Positions 1-18,619 are shown, numbered from the stretch's first letter. The stretch is DNA of 64,000 nt from Dirofilaria immitis (GCA_024305405.1 JAKNDB010000075.1:551001-615000), one strand, 5' to 3'. A program made the numbers and translations. The notes: generated by a model from the letters alone, not told the origin.

Positions 1-604
1 AGTGTATCATTGAAAAACTATACATATAATAAACAGGAAGCTTTTAAAGGAATCAATAATTCATTTTAGAACTCTCAATTATATTTGATAGTATATTTAT
101 GCATCATTTCTCCACCATGATTAAAAACGAATGTTTCAATGAATAGTGCCATCTTTTACCTGGTAATTATTTATTCTGTCAGTTACTTTCTTTGTTTTTC
201 AACTTTAGTTACTTCTTTAATAATTGCCATATTTTATTTGCAGAATAATTTTTTTAATTTTCGTTTTTTTTGGTTTTCTATGATTTTCTTTATTCAAAAA
301 TATGCTCATATTGCTCGAGTGTTTTAAGCTTTATTTTTTTCTTTTTCATATTTTCTTACGCTTATTTTTTCATAAACATTTATTAGCATTCTTATTATTT
401 CTCATATCATTTTTCAATTGTATTGATACTAATATATTTTAATGTATGACTCTATTGTAGGTAAGAGAACGAGTGAGGAATAATTAGGCCAATATTTTGT
501 CGATATAATTATCAATAATTTTTTTGCAAATAAATATCATCAGGTTTTCAAAAAAATTAAAACTATAGGGAATGTTATATTGTTTTTGAAATTAATCCTT
601 GCAG
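1..604. other. Upstream flank, no complete gene seen
   Basis: AT-rich sequence with T-rich tracts. I see no convincing coding exon before the possible terminal exon at 605. It may be an intron or the 3' part of a gene that starts outside the window. Confidence 0.5.
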
Positions 605-729
605 AATTTCTTTTTCGAAGTTTATCAGAATGGAAATGTGTTCAAATATTTAAAATGGGAAAATGATTTACCATTGGAAGGTGAAATAGGAGGAGAAGTC
701 GTAATAAAATTGTGTAAATTTAGACTATA
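605..729 (+). CDS. Possible terminal exon of an unrecognised upstream gene
   Basis: A TTGCAG acceptor (599-604) is followed by 41 codons of open frame ending in TAA at 727-729. The peptide starts NFFFEVYQNGNVFKYLKWEN and continues with acidic and Gly/Val-rich sequence to a CKFRL end. Its residue mix (Trp, Glu, Gly, Tyr) differs from the Ile/Asn/Lys/Phe noise that AT-rich DNA usually encodes. I do not recognise the family and cannot identify preceding exons within the first 600 bases. The Arp3 start lies 245 bases downstream with a possible trans-splice acceptor between them, so the two could be neighbours in an operon. It could also be a chance open frame. Confidence 0.35.
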
Positions 730-880
730 AAAATTTGGAATTACGTAGAGCTTTTGCTATATTTGCATCCTAAATAGGTATTTCCTGTTTTTGCATCAAT
801 TTTGAATTAGACCAAAATTTATGCGCGCTCCGATTTTAATGTTAGACTTAAAAAAGGAATGAAAAATGAAATTATTGTAT

Positions 881-886
881 TTGCAG
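881..886 (+). promoter_or_regulatory. Possible 5' splice-leader (trans-splice) acceptor of Arp3
   Basis: TTGCAG preceded by an AT-rich tract lies 88 bases before the Arp3 start codon, with no ATG between the AG and the start. Nematode mRNAs commonly receive a spliced leader at such sites. The assignment rests on position and consensus only. Confidence 0.35.
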
Positions 887-973
887 AAAAATTCAGCATC
901 ATTTCTCAATATATTAGCGGTGACAAAGCAACTGAGCCCAATAAGGTGTATCTTTTATTTGGGACATCCGGAA

Positions 974-4936
<3,963 letters not shown>

Positions 4937-7204
4937 ATTTTTGATATGAAGTTAGAACTAGTCGCGCAATCTTTACTCTGCTCACTTATTCAGTTTCCCT
5001 CTCTTCTGTTCAAGATGTTGATATGAAGTATTTTAGTTATTAAATTTTATTTGTTCAGTTTTAAGAATGGAAAGGAAGTAATTTGAAGTAATTTACTGTG
5101 GCTGGAGTCTCTGTTTACTTGAAATGGGTGGTGTTTTGGGATTGCCTGCTAAAATCACTCATTTAAACAATCGAATGAAATGCATGCTTGAAATCTGGAG
5201 AAGGTTTGAGATGAAAGGCAAAAAAATGTTGTTTATATGTTCGGAGCCTTCTAAGAGGTATTTTTAATATAATATTTAATAAAACATATGCTTTGTTATG
5301 TCCGCTCTCCTCACATTCGATGTGATTGTATGATTTATCCGGGTTGATTATTATTTTGTCATATTTACCCGATCCGATCGTTGTCATTATTTTTACTCTG
5401 ATGTTTTTATTTATTAATTCATTGATGCATCGCACCGGAAAAGTATTTTGATTTTTGTCATTTCATGTCGAATTAAATTCATATTTTTATATATTCTTTT
5501 TCATACATCATTTCCTTTTTAATATTTTAGTCTATTTTGTTGAGCATTCCCATGACATCATTTATTTGGCGATACTTCATTTCTTGGGTTCATTCTTGAA
5601 TGTTCATATAAATGGAAACATATTTGTCTGTAGAATATTCATTATGTTGGTGGTTTGCACGGGTCATCTGATTTGTGAGCTTTTTCTGTCCGGCTGATAA
5701 AAAGTTCAGCTTCTTAGTATTTTCATTCTTCCAGAATTAATCTAAAGAATCAGAAGCTTTTTCAGATTTAATTTTTTGAAATAAGACATTTTGCTTCTCA
5801 TAATTGTTTCCCCTATAATTTCTTCCTCGTTAATGATTTTGCTTTTTATATGATGTAATAGCAGCCATTCCTCATTATTTTTATTATGATTATTACTGCT
5901 ATATCACTAATTTTTATGCTTTAGTTTCCCGGAAAGATTTATTTTTATTTTTGTAGTTTTATCGTCGTTTTTATTAGAAAAGTAATTCAATTTATTGATT
6001 TTTGAGCTTAAAATCCTCGTAAACATATACTTTTTTTTCATTCATCACTAATCTTACTAACATTACCAGGCGGCTACAAAAGATTGTATGCGTGCATTCC
6101 AAGTTTTAGTTAGAATTTGGTATTTCAGTAAATCTGGTATAATTATATATCACTGATCAAGGGAATGCACGATAAATACTGATAGTTTGTTGATTAATTG
6201 CTGAATTTCGACATGCCATAAGAGATATTATAAGTTATATGATGATGTCAGTCAGATATATATTTTCAAATTTTTTATTTTAAGTTCCAATTTTTTTTCT
6301 GCTAAAGAATTGTCAATAGATTAGAGAGGAAGCTAGCATTGTGAACATTTTCTTTTTTTTTTTTAGATTAAAGGAAACAATCTAGTATTAGGCTGCTCTT
6401 ATTTCCGGTTAACCAACAGATATCTTTAATAGCTATTTTAGCAATGGATTAGATAAATTGATTACAGTATATTTCAGTATATGTTAGAAATGGATTTAAA
6501 ATTTTTACTTTTAATTGAAAATTTTTTTCTTGCTATTTCTTTCCTAACTTTGTTTTAAGGAGTGTAAATGAATGGCTCAAATTCTTAAGTGTGCTAATTT
6601 TGCACGTTATAAAAGAATTTTTTCTAGGTTTTGTTATGTCTGAAATTATTAAAATAAAATATTATTTCAAAAAAATTTTTATATACAGTATTTTTGGAAT
6701 TTCCTTTCATGTCTTCAAATTCAGTTTTGAATTTAACAAATGGAATTTTGGTATGATGTTATGAATTCCTAATCAATCACTTCTAATTTGATCAATTTAA
6801 ATCAGATACAATTTAATAACAAAGTTAATTTCACGAGAAATGAAATCATTGTTTGTTTTCAAAATGCGAAATTATTTTAATTTTTAGTTTGGAATTGTCT
6901 TAAACTGATTGATAGAAGAACATATTGTCTGAAAGTTTTTTGTAGCCAAAAGCTTTTTTTCTTTACTTATTTTCCCTGACGAAGTGCGAGTTTTTTAAGA
7001 AAATAAAATCCGAACAAGTTTATTATTCCAATTATATTTGACTATATTTGGATTTAAAATGCATTCATAGGGATTAATGATGTATGGAATCTCAAAATAT
7101 TTTCATTTGCTTGATTCTTATAAAGCAAAAGTTGTATATGCAAGCTTTCAACTTTTTGAAATTTAACTTTTGTCATAAATCTGAAACTGATTTATAGAAT
7201 TCTA
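4937..7204. other. Intergenic: Arp3 3' flank to dynactin-5
   Basis: AT-rich, with several T-rich tracts. A 90-codon open frame on the - strand (5163-5435) has no recognisable family and is not called. No RNA gene or repeat array was seen. Confidence 0.6.
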
Positions 7205-8412
7205 ATGGATCTACAAACGATTTATTACGATAAATCCGAATATGTAGAAACAGCTACAGGTAACAAAGTGAATCGGAAATCAAGATTATTCGGTAGTCAG
7301 AATATTGTACTGAACGGCAAGGTAATTTGATATAAACTAATTGTATCAATTATTTGATATAAAAATATTTATTTATCATACGATTTGATCTAATTTAATT
7401 ATGATACAAATCAAGGTAATATCATAATTAATGATATTATAACAAATTGATATCTAACCCATAATATTCATTAATTATATCGGGATATAAGAAATATTTG
7501 TAATTCAAATTTTCTCACTACTTTAATTTATAGGAATTTTTACACACTAATTCATTTTCAGTTTTTTTTTCAGTCAACATTAATGAAAGATTGTATTTTA
7601 CGTGGTGATATGCATAATATACGAACCGGTAGATACTGTGTTGTTGGTGAACGTACTATCATTCGACCATCTTATAAACGTTTCAGCAAAGGATTAACAT
7701 TTTTTCCTGTACATATTGGTGATCATGTATTTATTGGAAATGTAATTTTTATTATATCAATATTTCATTTTTCTTTTTAAAATGCATTTAGATATATATA
7801 AAAATACAAAGCATCCAGTTTATATTAAGCTAAAAATTTTGAACAAATCATAACTATCATTGATTGATTCTTATATGAAAGAAAAAGTTTGGAATGGTTT
7901 ATTTTTTTATTTAATTATTTTTAAAGGATTGTATAGTAATGGCTGCAGAAATTGGAGCATATGTACATATTGGTAATAATTCTATAATTGGCCGTAGTGT
8001 TATAATTAAAAGCTGTGTACAGGTACTGCCAAATACAGTAGTACCACATGATGCTGTTATTCCACCTTTTTCTATTGTAGCAGGTAATCCAGGTATGCTT
8101 ATGTATCCTTTATTCTTTATTACTTTTTTTGTCAACTAAACAATGCAATATTCCTTAACACAGATTGCTGATTGTTTAAAGTTTCAGTAATTCGGAAAAA
8201 ATTTTACAATTTATTTCTAGAATAAAATCGAACAATTTTATGCATATGTATATTAGAATATTTCGAACTTATTTCGAATTATTTATTCAATTTCAGGTAC
8301 TGTAATTGGACATTTGCCGGAATCAACGCAAGAAATAATGACGCAAGCAACGCGCAGTTTTTACGATAATTTTGTGCCGGACTTAAAAAATTCGTCGATT
8401 GTTGCATGTTAA
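7205..8412 (+). CDS. dctn5: Dynactin subunit 5 (p25)
   Basis: p25 is part of the pointed-end complex of dynactin, which helps dynein pick up endosomal cargo. Four exons (7205-7321, 7574-7741, 7927-8092, 8297-8412) give 188 residues, against 182 for human DCTN5. The protein starts [20 protein letters not shown] and runs through [39 protein letters not shown] and [18 protein letters not shown]. These are left-handed beta-helix hexapeptide repeats typical of the family, as are [39 protein letters not shown], and the C-terminal LPESTQEIM and SFYDNFVP. All splice sites are GT-AG and the frame is intact. It is the only recognised gene here without a frame break, perhaps because it is short. It lies 2.3 kb downstream of Arp3 on the same strand. 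The symbol is the mammalian one. Confidence 0.95.
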
Positions 8413-10313
8413 TCCATAGCTTTATTTTTTTTCTTTCGTAAACTTTTCGTGACGAGCATAAATCTCATCGGGAATCTTATAATTCTTTTAAATCCAGAAA
8501 ATTCGATTCAGCATTTTCAGTTTTCTTTCCTGATATGCAATCAGTCTCTTTATTCAATGAAACTTTAATAGTGTTTTGTGTTTCTTTTGAGAATAATTCA
8601 CTATTATAACGATTTATTACGAGTTATTGCAGATATCGGAAAAAAAGAAGTAATTCTTATTTTTTTCGTATACCGAATGTTCATAACAAATTTCCATGGA
8701 ATATCTCCGATAAACTTGAAATTCTTGTAGACTGTTATTCAGCGGATTCAAAATTCTTGCATGAATTCATTTAATGAGATATAAATTCTTTTCTTATTAG
8801 ACTTGAGGTTCTTCCAGAATTAGGAAACTATTTTTTCAGAATTATTTGCTCGCAAAATACATTGAAAAATTATTGTATTTAATATTCTTTTCGTAAAATA
8901 ATAAATAAAATTTCCGGCTTTCCTGCGAAACTTAACATGCATAATCTTATATTTTAGGTGATTATTTGCTCTACGAAATATTTGCAAAACAGGAATTGTT
9001 TTTCTATCACTAACCTAACTACTTTATCATTTTTATCAATTTTTGAGAATTAAATTGTTTTGCATTTAATGAGTCAATTGATAAATATCATGAGATTAGA
9101 AAATTAGATTTCGTATACATATATATATATATATAGATTAGATGAGCTAGAATTATATACTTGAATGATCATTTATATTAACCATATTTTGCTAAATATG
9201 GAAATATATGTATCATAAATATATACAGAAGAGAATTACTTACATAAACAGTATAAATGATTATAAATTTCATATTGCATAGATTCCTTTTATATTTTTA
9301 ATCCCTTCTTTTTTATCTGATGATGATATTTATGAAATTTATTCTTTTTTTTTCGCAATTTTAATAAATAAAATTTAGCACTAAATAGAAATTTTAAAGA
9401 ATAGAAATTTTCCATAAATTTTAAATTGTTTGAAGAATAAATTCTAACAATAAGTAAACAAGACTATTAAAATTTAAAAAATTTTAATAATTCATAATGA
9501 AATTAAGCATTAATCCCTGTTTAATTAAAAAAAAAAATACAGTATATAATCATTTCAGCGAAATAACCCTGACAGAAAAGTGAAAATATTCAATTTAAAA
9601 AAAAATGGCTGAGTAATGATGAAAGAAAGTTATAGACAAAAAAAAAGAAAATTGAATTTAACAGAAAATAAATTTAACTGATTAATTCGAATGATAAAAT
9701 CGCATTTTAAGGATAACAATAAAGATGAAATCATACTGTAAATTTAATTTTCTTTTTTCCTATATATTACGAAGTGATAAATTGATTATAATACTAATAA
9801 TCATGGGTAAAGTGCTTATTTTTATAAATAATAATTGAATTAATTTTATAAATAAGTTAATTAATAAATGATAGCAAATATTGTAATTATTGTTTTTCTC
9901 TTTCTTAAAAGAAATTTATTTTGAAAAATTGTTGGAATAATTTTTTTCAGTTATATTAAATAGGAATGAAATTATTAGAAAAATAAAATTAAAATTTTTT
10001 TATTAATTTCATTTGTACAATAGCGATTATAATCTTCTTAAATTATTATTTTATGAAAGAATTAAAAAGAAAATTACTCCTTTTCTTAAAAAAAAATTAT
10101 TATTTCAGTATGAATTAAAATCGAAATCGAATAATTAAGTAATTTAATACTTCCTAATTTTATCTCTTTGATTACTTGTAATGAATTAATAATGAATGAA
10201 TGTATCATCATATTTACTATATTATAAAAAAATTTTGTTTACATATAAATATACAATAATGATAAATCGAAATTTAAAAAATATGTGCAATATAATTTTT
10301 TTTTTAATTTAAA
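8413..10313. other. Intergenic between converging genes
   Basis: AT-rich 3' flank shared by dynactin-5 (+) and the three-finger protein gene (-). It contains AATAAA-like strings near 8900 and a short (TA)n at about 9118-9135. No gene was recognised. Confidence 0.6.
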
Positions 10314-11312
10314 TTAAGCGAAATATAGAATAACGAAAAAAGAAAGATCAACAATGATATTATAAAAACAGAAATAGTAGCAAAAATAAAAGTGAAAATG
10401 ATGAAGTGGAAAAATAGATAATGATAATATTCTATTACTGTTACTAATAATATTATCATGATTATTATCATCGTTATCACTAATCCAATTTGAATTAGTT
10501 GCTTGTTGTTTTCGTTGTTGTTGTTGTTGTTGTTGTTGTTGATAATGATCCGTTTGTTTCATTTCCCATTTCCATTGATCTAATCGTGCTTTTGGTGATG
10601 ATTGATTATAAGTAATCACTGGACTGGTATTATTTTCTTTCAATCGAATATAATTCGGTTCAATGTTTAATTCATCATTCTGTTGTTGATGAATTTTCGG
10701 TATTACTTTAAAATATGATCTTCTTCCAGCAGTTTTAGTTTCCACTGTATTATCAGTTTGAGATGATGATGATGAAATCATCGTCATGGTACTTGTGACA
10801 AGAGAAATAATAGGTCGTAATAAATGATTAGTTATTTGTTTTGTATTTGATGATTGTTCATTTTTCATTATAACAGGTTGTAAAATGGATTTGAGAAATG
10901 ATCAAAAATAGATTTCATCTCGGAATCATTATTATCATAAACAGACGTGCTGCTATCAATAGATATCATTTTAGATGTTACATGAGGATTAAGAATTGTA
11001 TTAGCAAGTAATGTTTCACGTGTTACTTTAATAGTAGGAACTACATCAATAGGTACTACTGTTTCTGATAATATATCAGTGGTAATATTAGTATTAAAAA
11101 GTGTTGTTTGAGGTATTGTTGCCTCAGTGATAGTAGGAATTATATCGGTAACTGTTGTATCAGGTATTGTTTCAGTTATTGTTAAAGTTGTTGGTTCAGT
11201 TGTCGTTTTTGTCGATGTTGAAATTGATAAATCATTTAATATTCCTTCGAATGATTTATCATTTTCAAGCATTGGAGAATTTCTCGATTTTGTTGAACTT
11301 GATGATATATTT
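10314..11312 (-). CDS. Ser/Thr- and Gln-rich C-terminal exon of the three-finger surface protein (frame broken)
   Basis: On the - strand a TTTCAG acceptor opens the exon at 11312, in the phase that continues the donor at 24532. The first part is mucin-like, rich in Thr, Ser, Ile and Pro, with runs such as SSSSTKS and TKTTTEPTTLTITET. A stop at 10868 overlaps the ATG of a second open frame (10868 to 10314). That frame carries a nine-Gln tract (CAA repeats on the - strand, about 10513-10541), an Asn/Asp-rich stretch, and a hydrophobic C-terminus rich in Phe, Tyr and Ile that could be a membrane anchor or anchor signal. One extra T in the run at 10882-10885 would join the frames. The link to the 24.5-25.3 kb exon is inferred from phase and character. 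It might instead be a separate gene. Confidence 0.5.
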
Positions 11313-13975
11313 CTGAAATGATTTAACACTGAAATAAATTTTTAAATTTTGAAAAATAAAAACAATAAATAAATGAATTAATATTAATATTTGAACATTT
11401 TTATAAAATAATTAATAATCATTTGAATATTAATGTATCAATAAATATCATTATAATGATTAACAATATTATCAATATGCATGTTAAATATAATTTAATT
11501 TAGAATTTTTAACAATAAAATTATCATATCAATTGATTTATTTAATTTAGCTTATATTTGCAAACTTTCGTTTGAATATTAATTAAAATAATTAAATAAT
11601 ATATTGCAATAATTGTAACATAAAAGAAATGTAATAAATTTAATTTTTAAAAAAGAAAATAAATAAATTTTAATTTTTAGAATAATTATTATAATATTAA
11701 TTAGTAAATGTTAATTTGCTAATTAATAGTAAATTAACATTTGCCGGTCCCTCTAATCTTTATATCAAAAAAAAAAAAAATTTTAACATTTTTTTTTTTT
11801 TGTTTATTCCATCTAATCGATTTCCATTTATTGAAGTTTTTTTTTTTTTTTTCTTCCTCAAAACAAACCATACGAATCTGAATATGCATTAGTAGTTGTG
11901 ATAGAATTTTGCCGATATGTTAGAGGAACGATCGACAAAATACTTTTTTTTTTTCATATACATTTGCTTAAGCAAGTTTTTTTTTCCTTTTTTTTCTTTT
12001 CCTATTTCTTCGTTTTCTTCTTTTTCAAAAACTTTTTCACAACAATCTTATCCAATTGCTTTTATGCAAATTTCTTCGTTATATAACATATGTTATTTAT
12101 TTTTACAATCTTGACAATATCAAAAATTGTATTTATTTACAAATCATCATCATATCATGCATTTATTTATTTCTCACTTTTTTTTTTTCCTTTTTTATCA
12201 AGAAAATTATTCAACAATTGATTAGGAAATAGTCAAGAAAGAAATCGTCGAGAAAGAGAGATAAGGAAGAATTGTAAGATTATATGGAAATGATAGAAAA
12301 AAAAATCATTGAATAATTTATCGAAAAAATTATGCAGCAAAAGATTGCAAATTTTATCGTCAAAAAAAAATTTGATTGATAAAAATGCAAATTAAAATCA
12401 GCTATATGATAATCAAATATTAAGATAAATTTGATTATATTTATAAATTCTCTATTTAAAATATATACTTTTACTTTTTGCTAAATTTGATCGATCGAAA
12501 TAATAATCGAAATTAAAATTTTTATTTTGGAAAGGATAATAAATTTTAATTTAATCGATTCTTAAATTTTATATCAACAAAATTTCCCATCGAATCTCTG
12601 ATAATTCAAAAATTTTTGATAATTCAAGAATTTATCAAATTTTAATTTTGAAATTCAAAAAAAAGGAACTGTGAAATTTTGACTTTTTTTTATTTTAATC
12701 GCTTTCCGATAAATTTTACACCTCTTCAAACATTTAGAAAAAAAAAAACCAATCTAATTGAAGTGATGTTTAGAAGGATTTTGAAAAATTTTAAAATTAA
12801 TCGATGAATCATCATTTCCTTCAAAACAAAATGTATTTTATGACGTATAAAAGTTTCAATCATATTATTTACAATTATATAAAATATTATGAATCATATA
12901 TGATCACGCATGCTGCGCTTATTTATTTTATTTGTAAATATCGAATTTACATTTGAAATTTCCATAAAAACTTGCAAATTTTGCAAGAAAAAAATGAACA
13001 CGCGGAAATTTAAAATAATATATTACGTAATACGTGATATGTTTACACGTAAATTATATTATTATGAAATAAATATCACGTGTGAAATATTATGCAAATG
13101 TGAAATATTTTGTTTAATAATTAAAATTGATTTCAATATCACTTTGCTTAATAACTAAAAATTTTCGCATAATTATAAAAATTTCAATTTTTAGATATTA
13201 AAATTTTACATAGTTAATGAAATTTTCAATATAAAATGTTATCAGAGATATGTTATCAGTTTTTTCTCCTATTCTTATGATATTTTTAGATGTTTGAATC
13301 AATTTTAATTAGTAAATAAAATATTTTGAATATAATTATATATTATTATAGAGTGGAATAGTTACAATTGAAAATAAGCGAATTTCAGCTTAATTCAAAT
13401 AATATATTTTAATTAATTAATTAATTTTATATATTAATTGAAATAATATATTTTAATTAATTAATTTTGTTTATTAAATTATTCGGTAATGCTTTTTATT
13501 TAATTTTAAAATTATAAATGAAATCATAATTAATAACTAACATTGATGTGATTGGATGATTATCCGAATTGCTATCGCATCCCAATGAAAGCCATCATCA
13601 CTAAAAATCAAGTAAAATAATACGATTTAAAATATGATATGATAAGATGATATGATCATGATAATAATTTCATGAATGAAAAAAATGATAAATTGTTAAA
13701 ATTTTATAAAATTATCGATCAATGATATTTATTTTTGCAATTTCAACGCGTAATTCCCTTCTTCCTTTTGGATTTAAATTTTGATAGATGAATGCGAATA
13801 TAAATGGATGAATGAATCTGATTATTATCAGTTAAATTTATGATATATAATTGCTTCATGCGAATATGAATATTAAAGAAGCGTAAACAAATATGCTATC
13901 TATCTGATTGATACAGATATATATATATATTGCAATTAGCTAATTTGCATATCTACACTTGATTCATTCGCATCG

Positions 13976-14157
13976 CTATAGAAAATTATTGATAAAATTT
14001 GAATTATTTCATTTCCATTTCTGATATAAAAATATCATTGTACAAAATCATTGATAAAATTTGAATTATTTCATTTTCATTCCTTCTATGAATATCACTA
14101 TACAAAATCATTGATAAAATTTGAATTATTTCATTTCCATTTCTGATATAAACATAT
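13976..14157. repeat. Tandem repeat, about 62 bp x 3
   Basis: Three copies of a unit containing ATTGATAAAATTTGAATTAT and a TTTCATTTCCATTTCTGATA-like tail, differing by small substitutions. Confidence 0.8.
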
Positions 14158-15984
14158 ATATGAATCAAATTGTTTTCATTTCTGATACAAATATTCGAAT
14201 TACTTCATTTCATTTTTAATATAATATACACATGCATATATATTATCTCTTCCTGCTTTTTCCTTTAAAAAAAATCTTTTCTTTTTCTCCTTGTTTTTTT
14301 TTATATGTTTAATTCTCGAAATCATTTTTAAAATTCAATAATCAATTATGTTCATTTTTATTTGAAATTATATTTAAACAAGAATTAAAATCCATCCTAT
14401 AATTTTTTAAGTTATAGCATCAAAAAAAAATTTATAAAATAATTTAAATTCTTTTGTTTTAATCAATGATATTAAGAATTAATGTATATAGTATATTGAT
14501 ATATTAAACTAATATAAATCGGAAATCAATCATAAATTTACAAAATAATTTAATAATTAAATTATTTTATCAATTCATATTAATTCAAATAAATCAAATT
14601 TATTTTTCGTTTTTCATTTTTGAAATAAATTGGAATAATTTTAATCATTTCGAAGTGATCAAATTTCAGATGGAAAAAAATTAATTAAAAATTTCAATAA
14701 TACTATTTTTTCCATATTTTAAAGAAAAAACGAATATAAGCAAAAGAAAAAGAAAGCAAAGATTTTTGATTGATTTCCAAGCTACAAAATATATATATAA
14801 CTTAAAAAATTGAATATAATTTTTAATCGAAAATTGTTTCGTTTAAATTTAATTTTTGCATTTAAAAATTTTTGCTTTATAGAATAAACGAAAAAATTTG
14901 ACTAAAAATTAATAATAATTTTTTGAAAAAAATAAATAAATAATAATTCGATCAATTAACTCAATCAAAAATTCGATATTTATCACAAGAATTCTGATAT
15001 GATTTAAAATGATAAAAATACTAATTGGTATTTTTATAAATAGCCTATTATATTTCGATCATTTTATATTGTAGAAAAAAACTGCCATAAAATTTTTCAA
15101 ATAATATAAATTAATATTAATTAATAGAAAAACTAAAATTAAATTATATTTGAATAAAATTAAACAAATTAAGTAATAAAATAAAAATATAAAAATAATT
15201 TTTTGAATTAATTTATATAATTATGCAAAATTTTTTTATTTTTTCAAATTTAAAATTTTTCGATTGTTTTTTTTCCATTTAATACTAAAAATAATTTGCA
15301 CATTTTCTTCCTAACTATTCAAAAACTTTAAATTCCAATTGCAATAATCATTGAGCATTTATTTATTTTATTTGTTTGTTTACATTTTTATTGCGAAGGA
15401 AATGGGCAAAATGATGAAAATAAATAAAACACACTTGAAGGAAAAAAATAGAAAACAAACAAGGTGAAATAGGAATTAAATCAGAATAGAATTAGGCAGA
15501 GATTAATGAAATGAAATGAAATGGAATAATATATAATTACTTAAAATATAATAATTAATGTATATGTATATATATGTATGATAAAATAGTATAATTGAAT
15601 GACATAAAATGACCCAACAATCAATTTATAAATATAAAATAGAGGACAGAGGTCAGATAATATAAATCAAGTAAAGTTATAAATTAAATATTTAGAATTT
15701 CGAAAATTATCAATTATTTAAACAAAAAAGTGATCCAAATAGAATTTATTGATATTGGAAATGAAATTAAGAGAGTAAAATTTTAATCGAAAAACTTATA
15801 TATCGAATAATTTATTTAATTATTTAATTTCAAAACTTCAATAAAAGTGTTATTCGTATTTATATAATTTTTTGCAATTATTAATTATTCGATTTTATTT
15901 TAATTTCGTTTTGATCAAAAAATTTTTTCTTTGTTATTTTCATTAAATATAATATCGACTGATCTAATCATTTTGTATTGTTAT

Positions 15985-16500
15985 TTTTATTAAAAATTTA
16001 ATAATTATTTTATAACGTATTTCTAACAATTCGATTATTTAATATTTAATTACAACAAATCTAAAATCGATTATTAAATGAACAATGCTTTTGTTGTGAC
16101 TGAATATCTTATCAATTATATTCAGTCAATAGATAAAATTAATCTTATGATCAAAAATAGATTATGAATTTCCATTAAGTCATTTTTTTAATTTAATTTC
16201 TTTTAAGCTAATTTTTTTGATTTAAATTTATAAAATTCATTTTATAATAAAACTATTGGCCTTTATTAAAAATTTAATAATTATTTTATAACGTATTTAT
16301 AACAATTCGATTATTTAATATTTAATTACAACAAATCTAAAATCGATTATTAAATGAAGAATGCTTTTGTTGTGATTGAATATCTTATCAATTATATTCA
16401 GTCAATAGATAAAATTAATCTTATGATCAAAAATAGATTATGAATTTCCATTAAGTCATTTTTTTAATTTAAATTTATAAAATTCATTTTGTAATAAAAC
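15985..16500. repeat. Near-identical tandem duplication, spacing about 276 bp
   Basis: A segment of about 210 bp starting TTATTAAAAATTTAATAATT near 15987 recurs from about 16263 with only a few differences. Each copy contains an inverted repeat (CTGAATAT ... ATATTCAG), so each could form a hairpin. The high identity suggests a recent duplication. Confidence 0.85.
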
Positions 16501-18619
16501 TATTTGGCCATTTAATATTATCATAATTCTTTCATTGCTAAGATTTCTTTGTGAACAAATTGAAAAAAAAATAATCGGTAATAAAATCATTTTAGAATAT
16601 TTGTCTAAATAAGATACGGTAAATGTAAATTACGATATATATTTTTTCTTATTGGCTTTTTTTCAAACTTCGGCCACATCTATTTCTTCATATTTTCTTA
16701 TCGTTTGAATATATCGTTATCATTTTTCCTTCCCATGATCATATCATACCTTATAACCAACAATGTATTTGCTTTCATCCCAATGAAATTTCAAATGATT
16801 TCTCATGCTGATTAAACAATATTATACAATTGATCAAATAATGCTATTAATCAAAGATGTTTTGTTAATGATTAGATAATATTACTGATTAGATAAATGT
16901 TTATTGATTAGATAGCATTACTATCATTAATTTCACATAATTAAATATTGATTAATTGAGTAATTATTAATTGAAACAAGAAAATATATCAATTAATGAA
17001 TATTATTAATTAAGCAAAATTACTGAATTACTGATAATTAAATCATTTGATCAAGCAAAATTACTAATGATTAAATGATCAAGAAAAATTTTTAATTAAT
17101 GCATAAATTTAATTAATAAAAAATGGATGAAAAATAATAAAATCACTTCTTCTTCTTTTTTAAAAATTATACTTAAATTTTAAGTAAACACATTTTCATT
17201 TAAAATATTATGCAAACAATTACCGTATAATTTAAAAAATGCTAGAAAAAACAAATGAAAATTTTGGGAGAGAAAAAAAACGAAAAACAAATAAAAGATT
17301 TTAATATCGATTTCCGATTAAATTGCTATTAAAAAAACGAATAAAAAATTTTATTTTCGATTTCTGATTAAATTCCATTAAAAAAACACACACATATTTC
17401 TGCCCTAATATAATATTTATATGTATATTTATTTCAAGAAAATAATCATTTTTGATAATATATCATTTATATATCATATCCGCCCATATCAAATATTTAA
17501 TATATTTAAAATTAACAATTCTAAAATATTATACAAAATTTTTATCCTAAAATTTGTATAAAAAATTTAAAATTAAAATTTCAAAAATTTTTTCCCTTCC
17601 AAGAATTTATAGGAAATGTAAGGCTTTTTGCCTATTCGAGAGAATGAAAGATAAATTATAGGATTAGAAGAGATAAGCTCTTTGCAACATAATTTAAATT
17701 AATATATTGGAAATCAATCATATCACATTAATTTTCATTTAGCTATAAAATAACGAGAATGAAGATTGTTGGTTAATTAGATAAAAGAAATTTCATTAAA
17801 AAAAAAATTATATATCTTAATGATTTCTTAATTATCAATGATATTTTAACGATAACATCAATGTCTTAATTATCAGTGATATTTAAAGGATAATATCAAC
17901 GTTCCAATGATTAATGAATACGAGTAATATAGCATTTCAAATTTAATTAAGCATTTCCAATATATCCATGCATTTATAGGCAACAAACTAACACAAATGT
18001 CTTCGTTTTTAAGTTTTAATTTTCCTGCAAAAGTTTTTAGCCTTATAAAACAAAGTATTTGAATAATTCAAACTTTTCAAACTTACATCTTTTTCTAAAA
18101 CAACTTTAGCAGCATTGCAGCATTAAACTATTTCAGTTGTATTTATACTTTTATATTTTAGCATATTTCTATATTCAAACATATTGATTAACATTCAATT
18201 TAAAATGAAAAAAAAAAAAAAGATAATATCAAAATTATCATTCTATCAAAATGATAAAAAATTTTTGAATATTTTCAAAATAGTTTTTATTTTTGTAAAT
18301 TTAAAAATTAAAATAAATTTTCTCTTTTAAAATTAAAAAATATATTTTATATTCTATCATATTTTCCTTTTATTTTTAATACTTTTCTAATAATTGTAAA
18401 GTTAAAAAATAAAAAAAACTAAGTTTTATTTTATAAATTTTGTGTCGTATCGGTCGCAATGATTTACTATTATCCCATAAATATTTATTACCAAAGCGGA
18501 AATAGTAATCATTGTTATTGTCCTAGCATAATAATGGTAAATAACGATAGCGATAGTAATTAACAATAATACTTATTGTTTGTGTAATTAATATCTCTAC
18601 TAATAATACTAATAGTAAT

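Noticed and set aside
5163..5435. 90-codon open frame on the - strand downstream of Arp3
   Set aside because: Some stretches look protein-like, but no family or partner exons are seen; more likely chance in the Arp3 3' flank.
12910..13158. 82-codon Cys/Lys/Ile-rich open frame
   Set aside because: AT-driven composition, inside the putative giant intron, with no recognisable motif.
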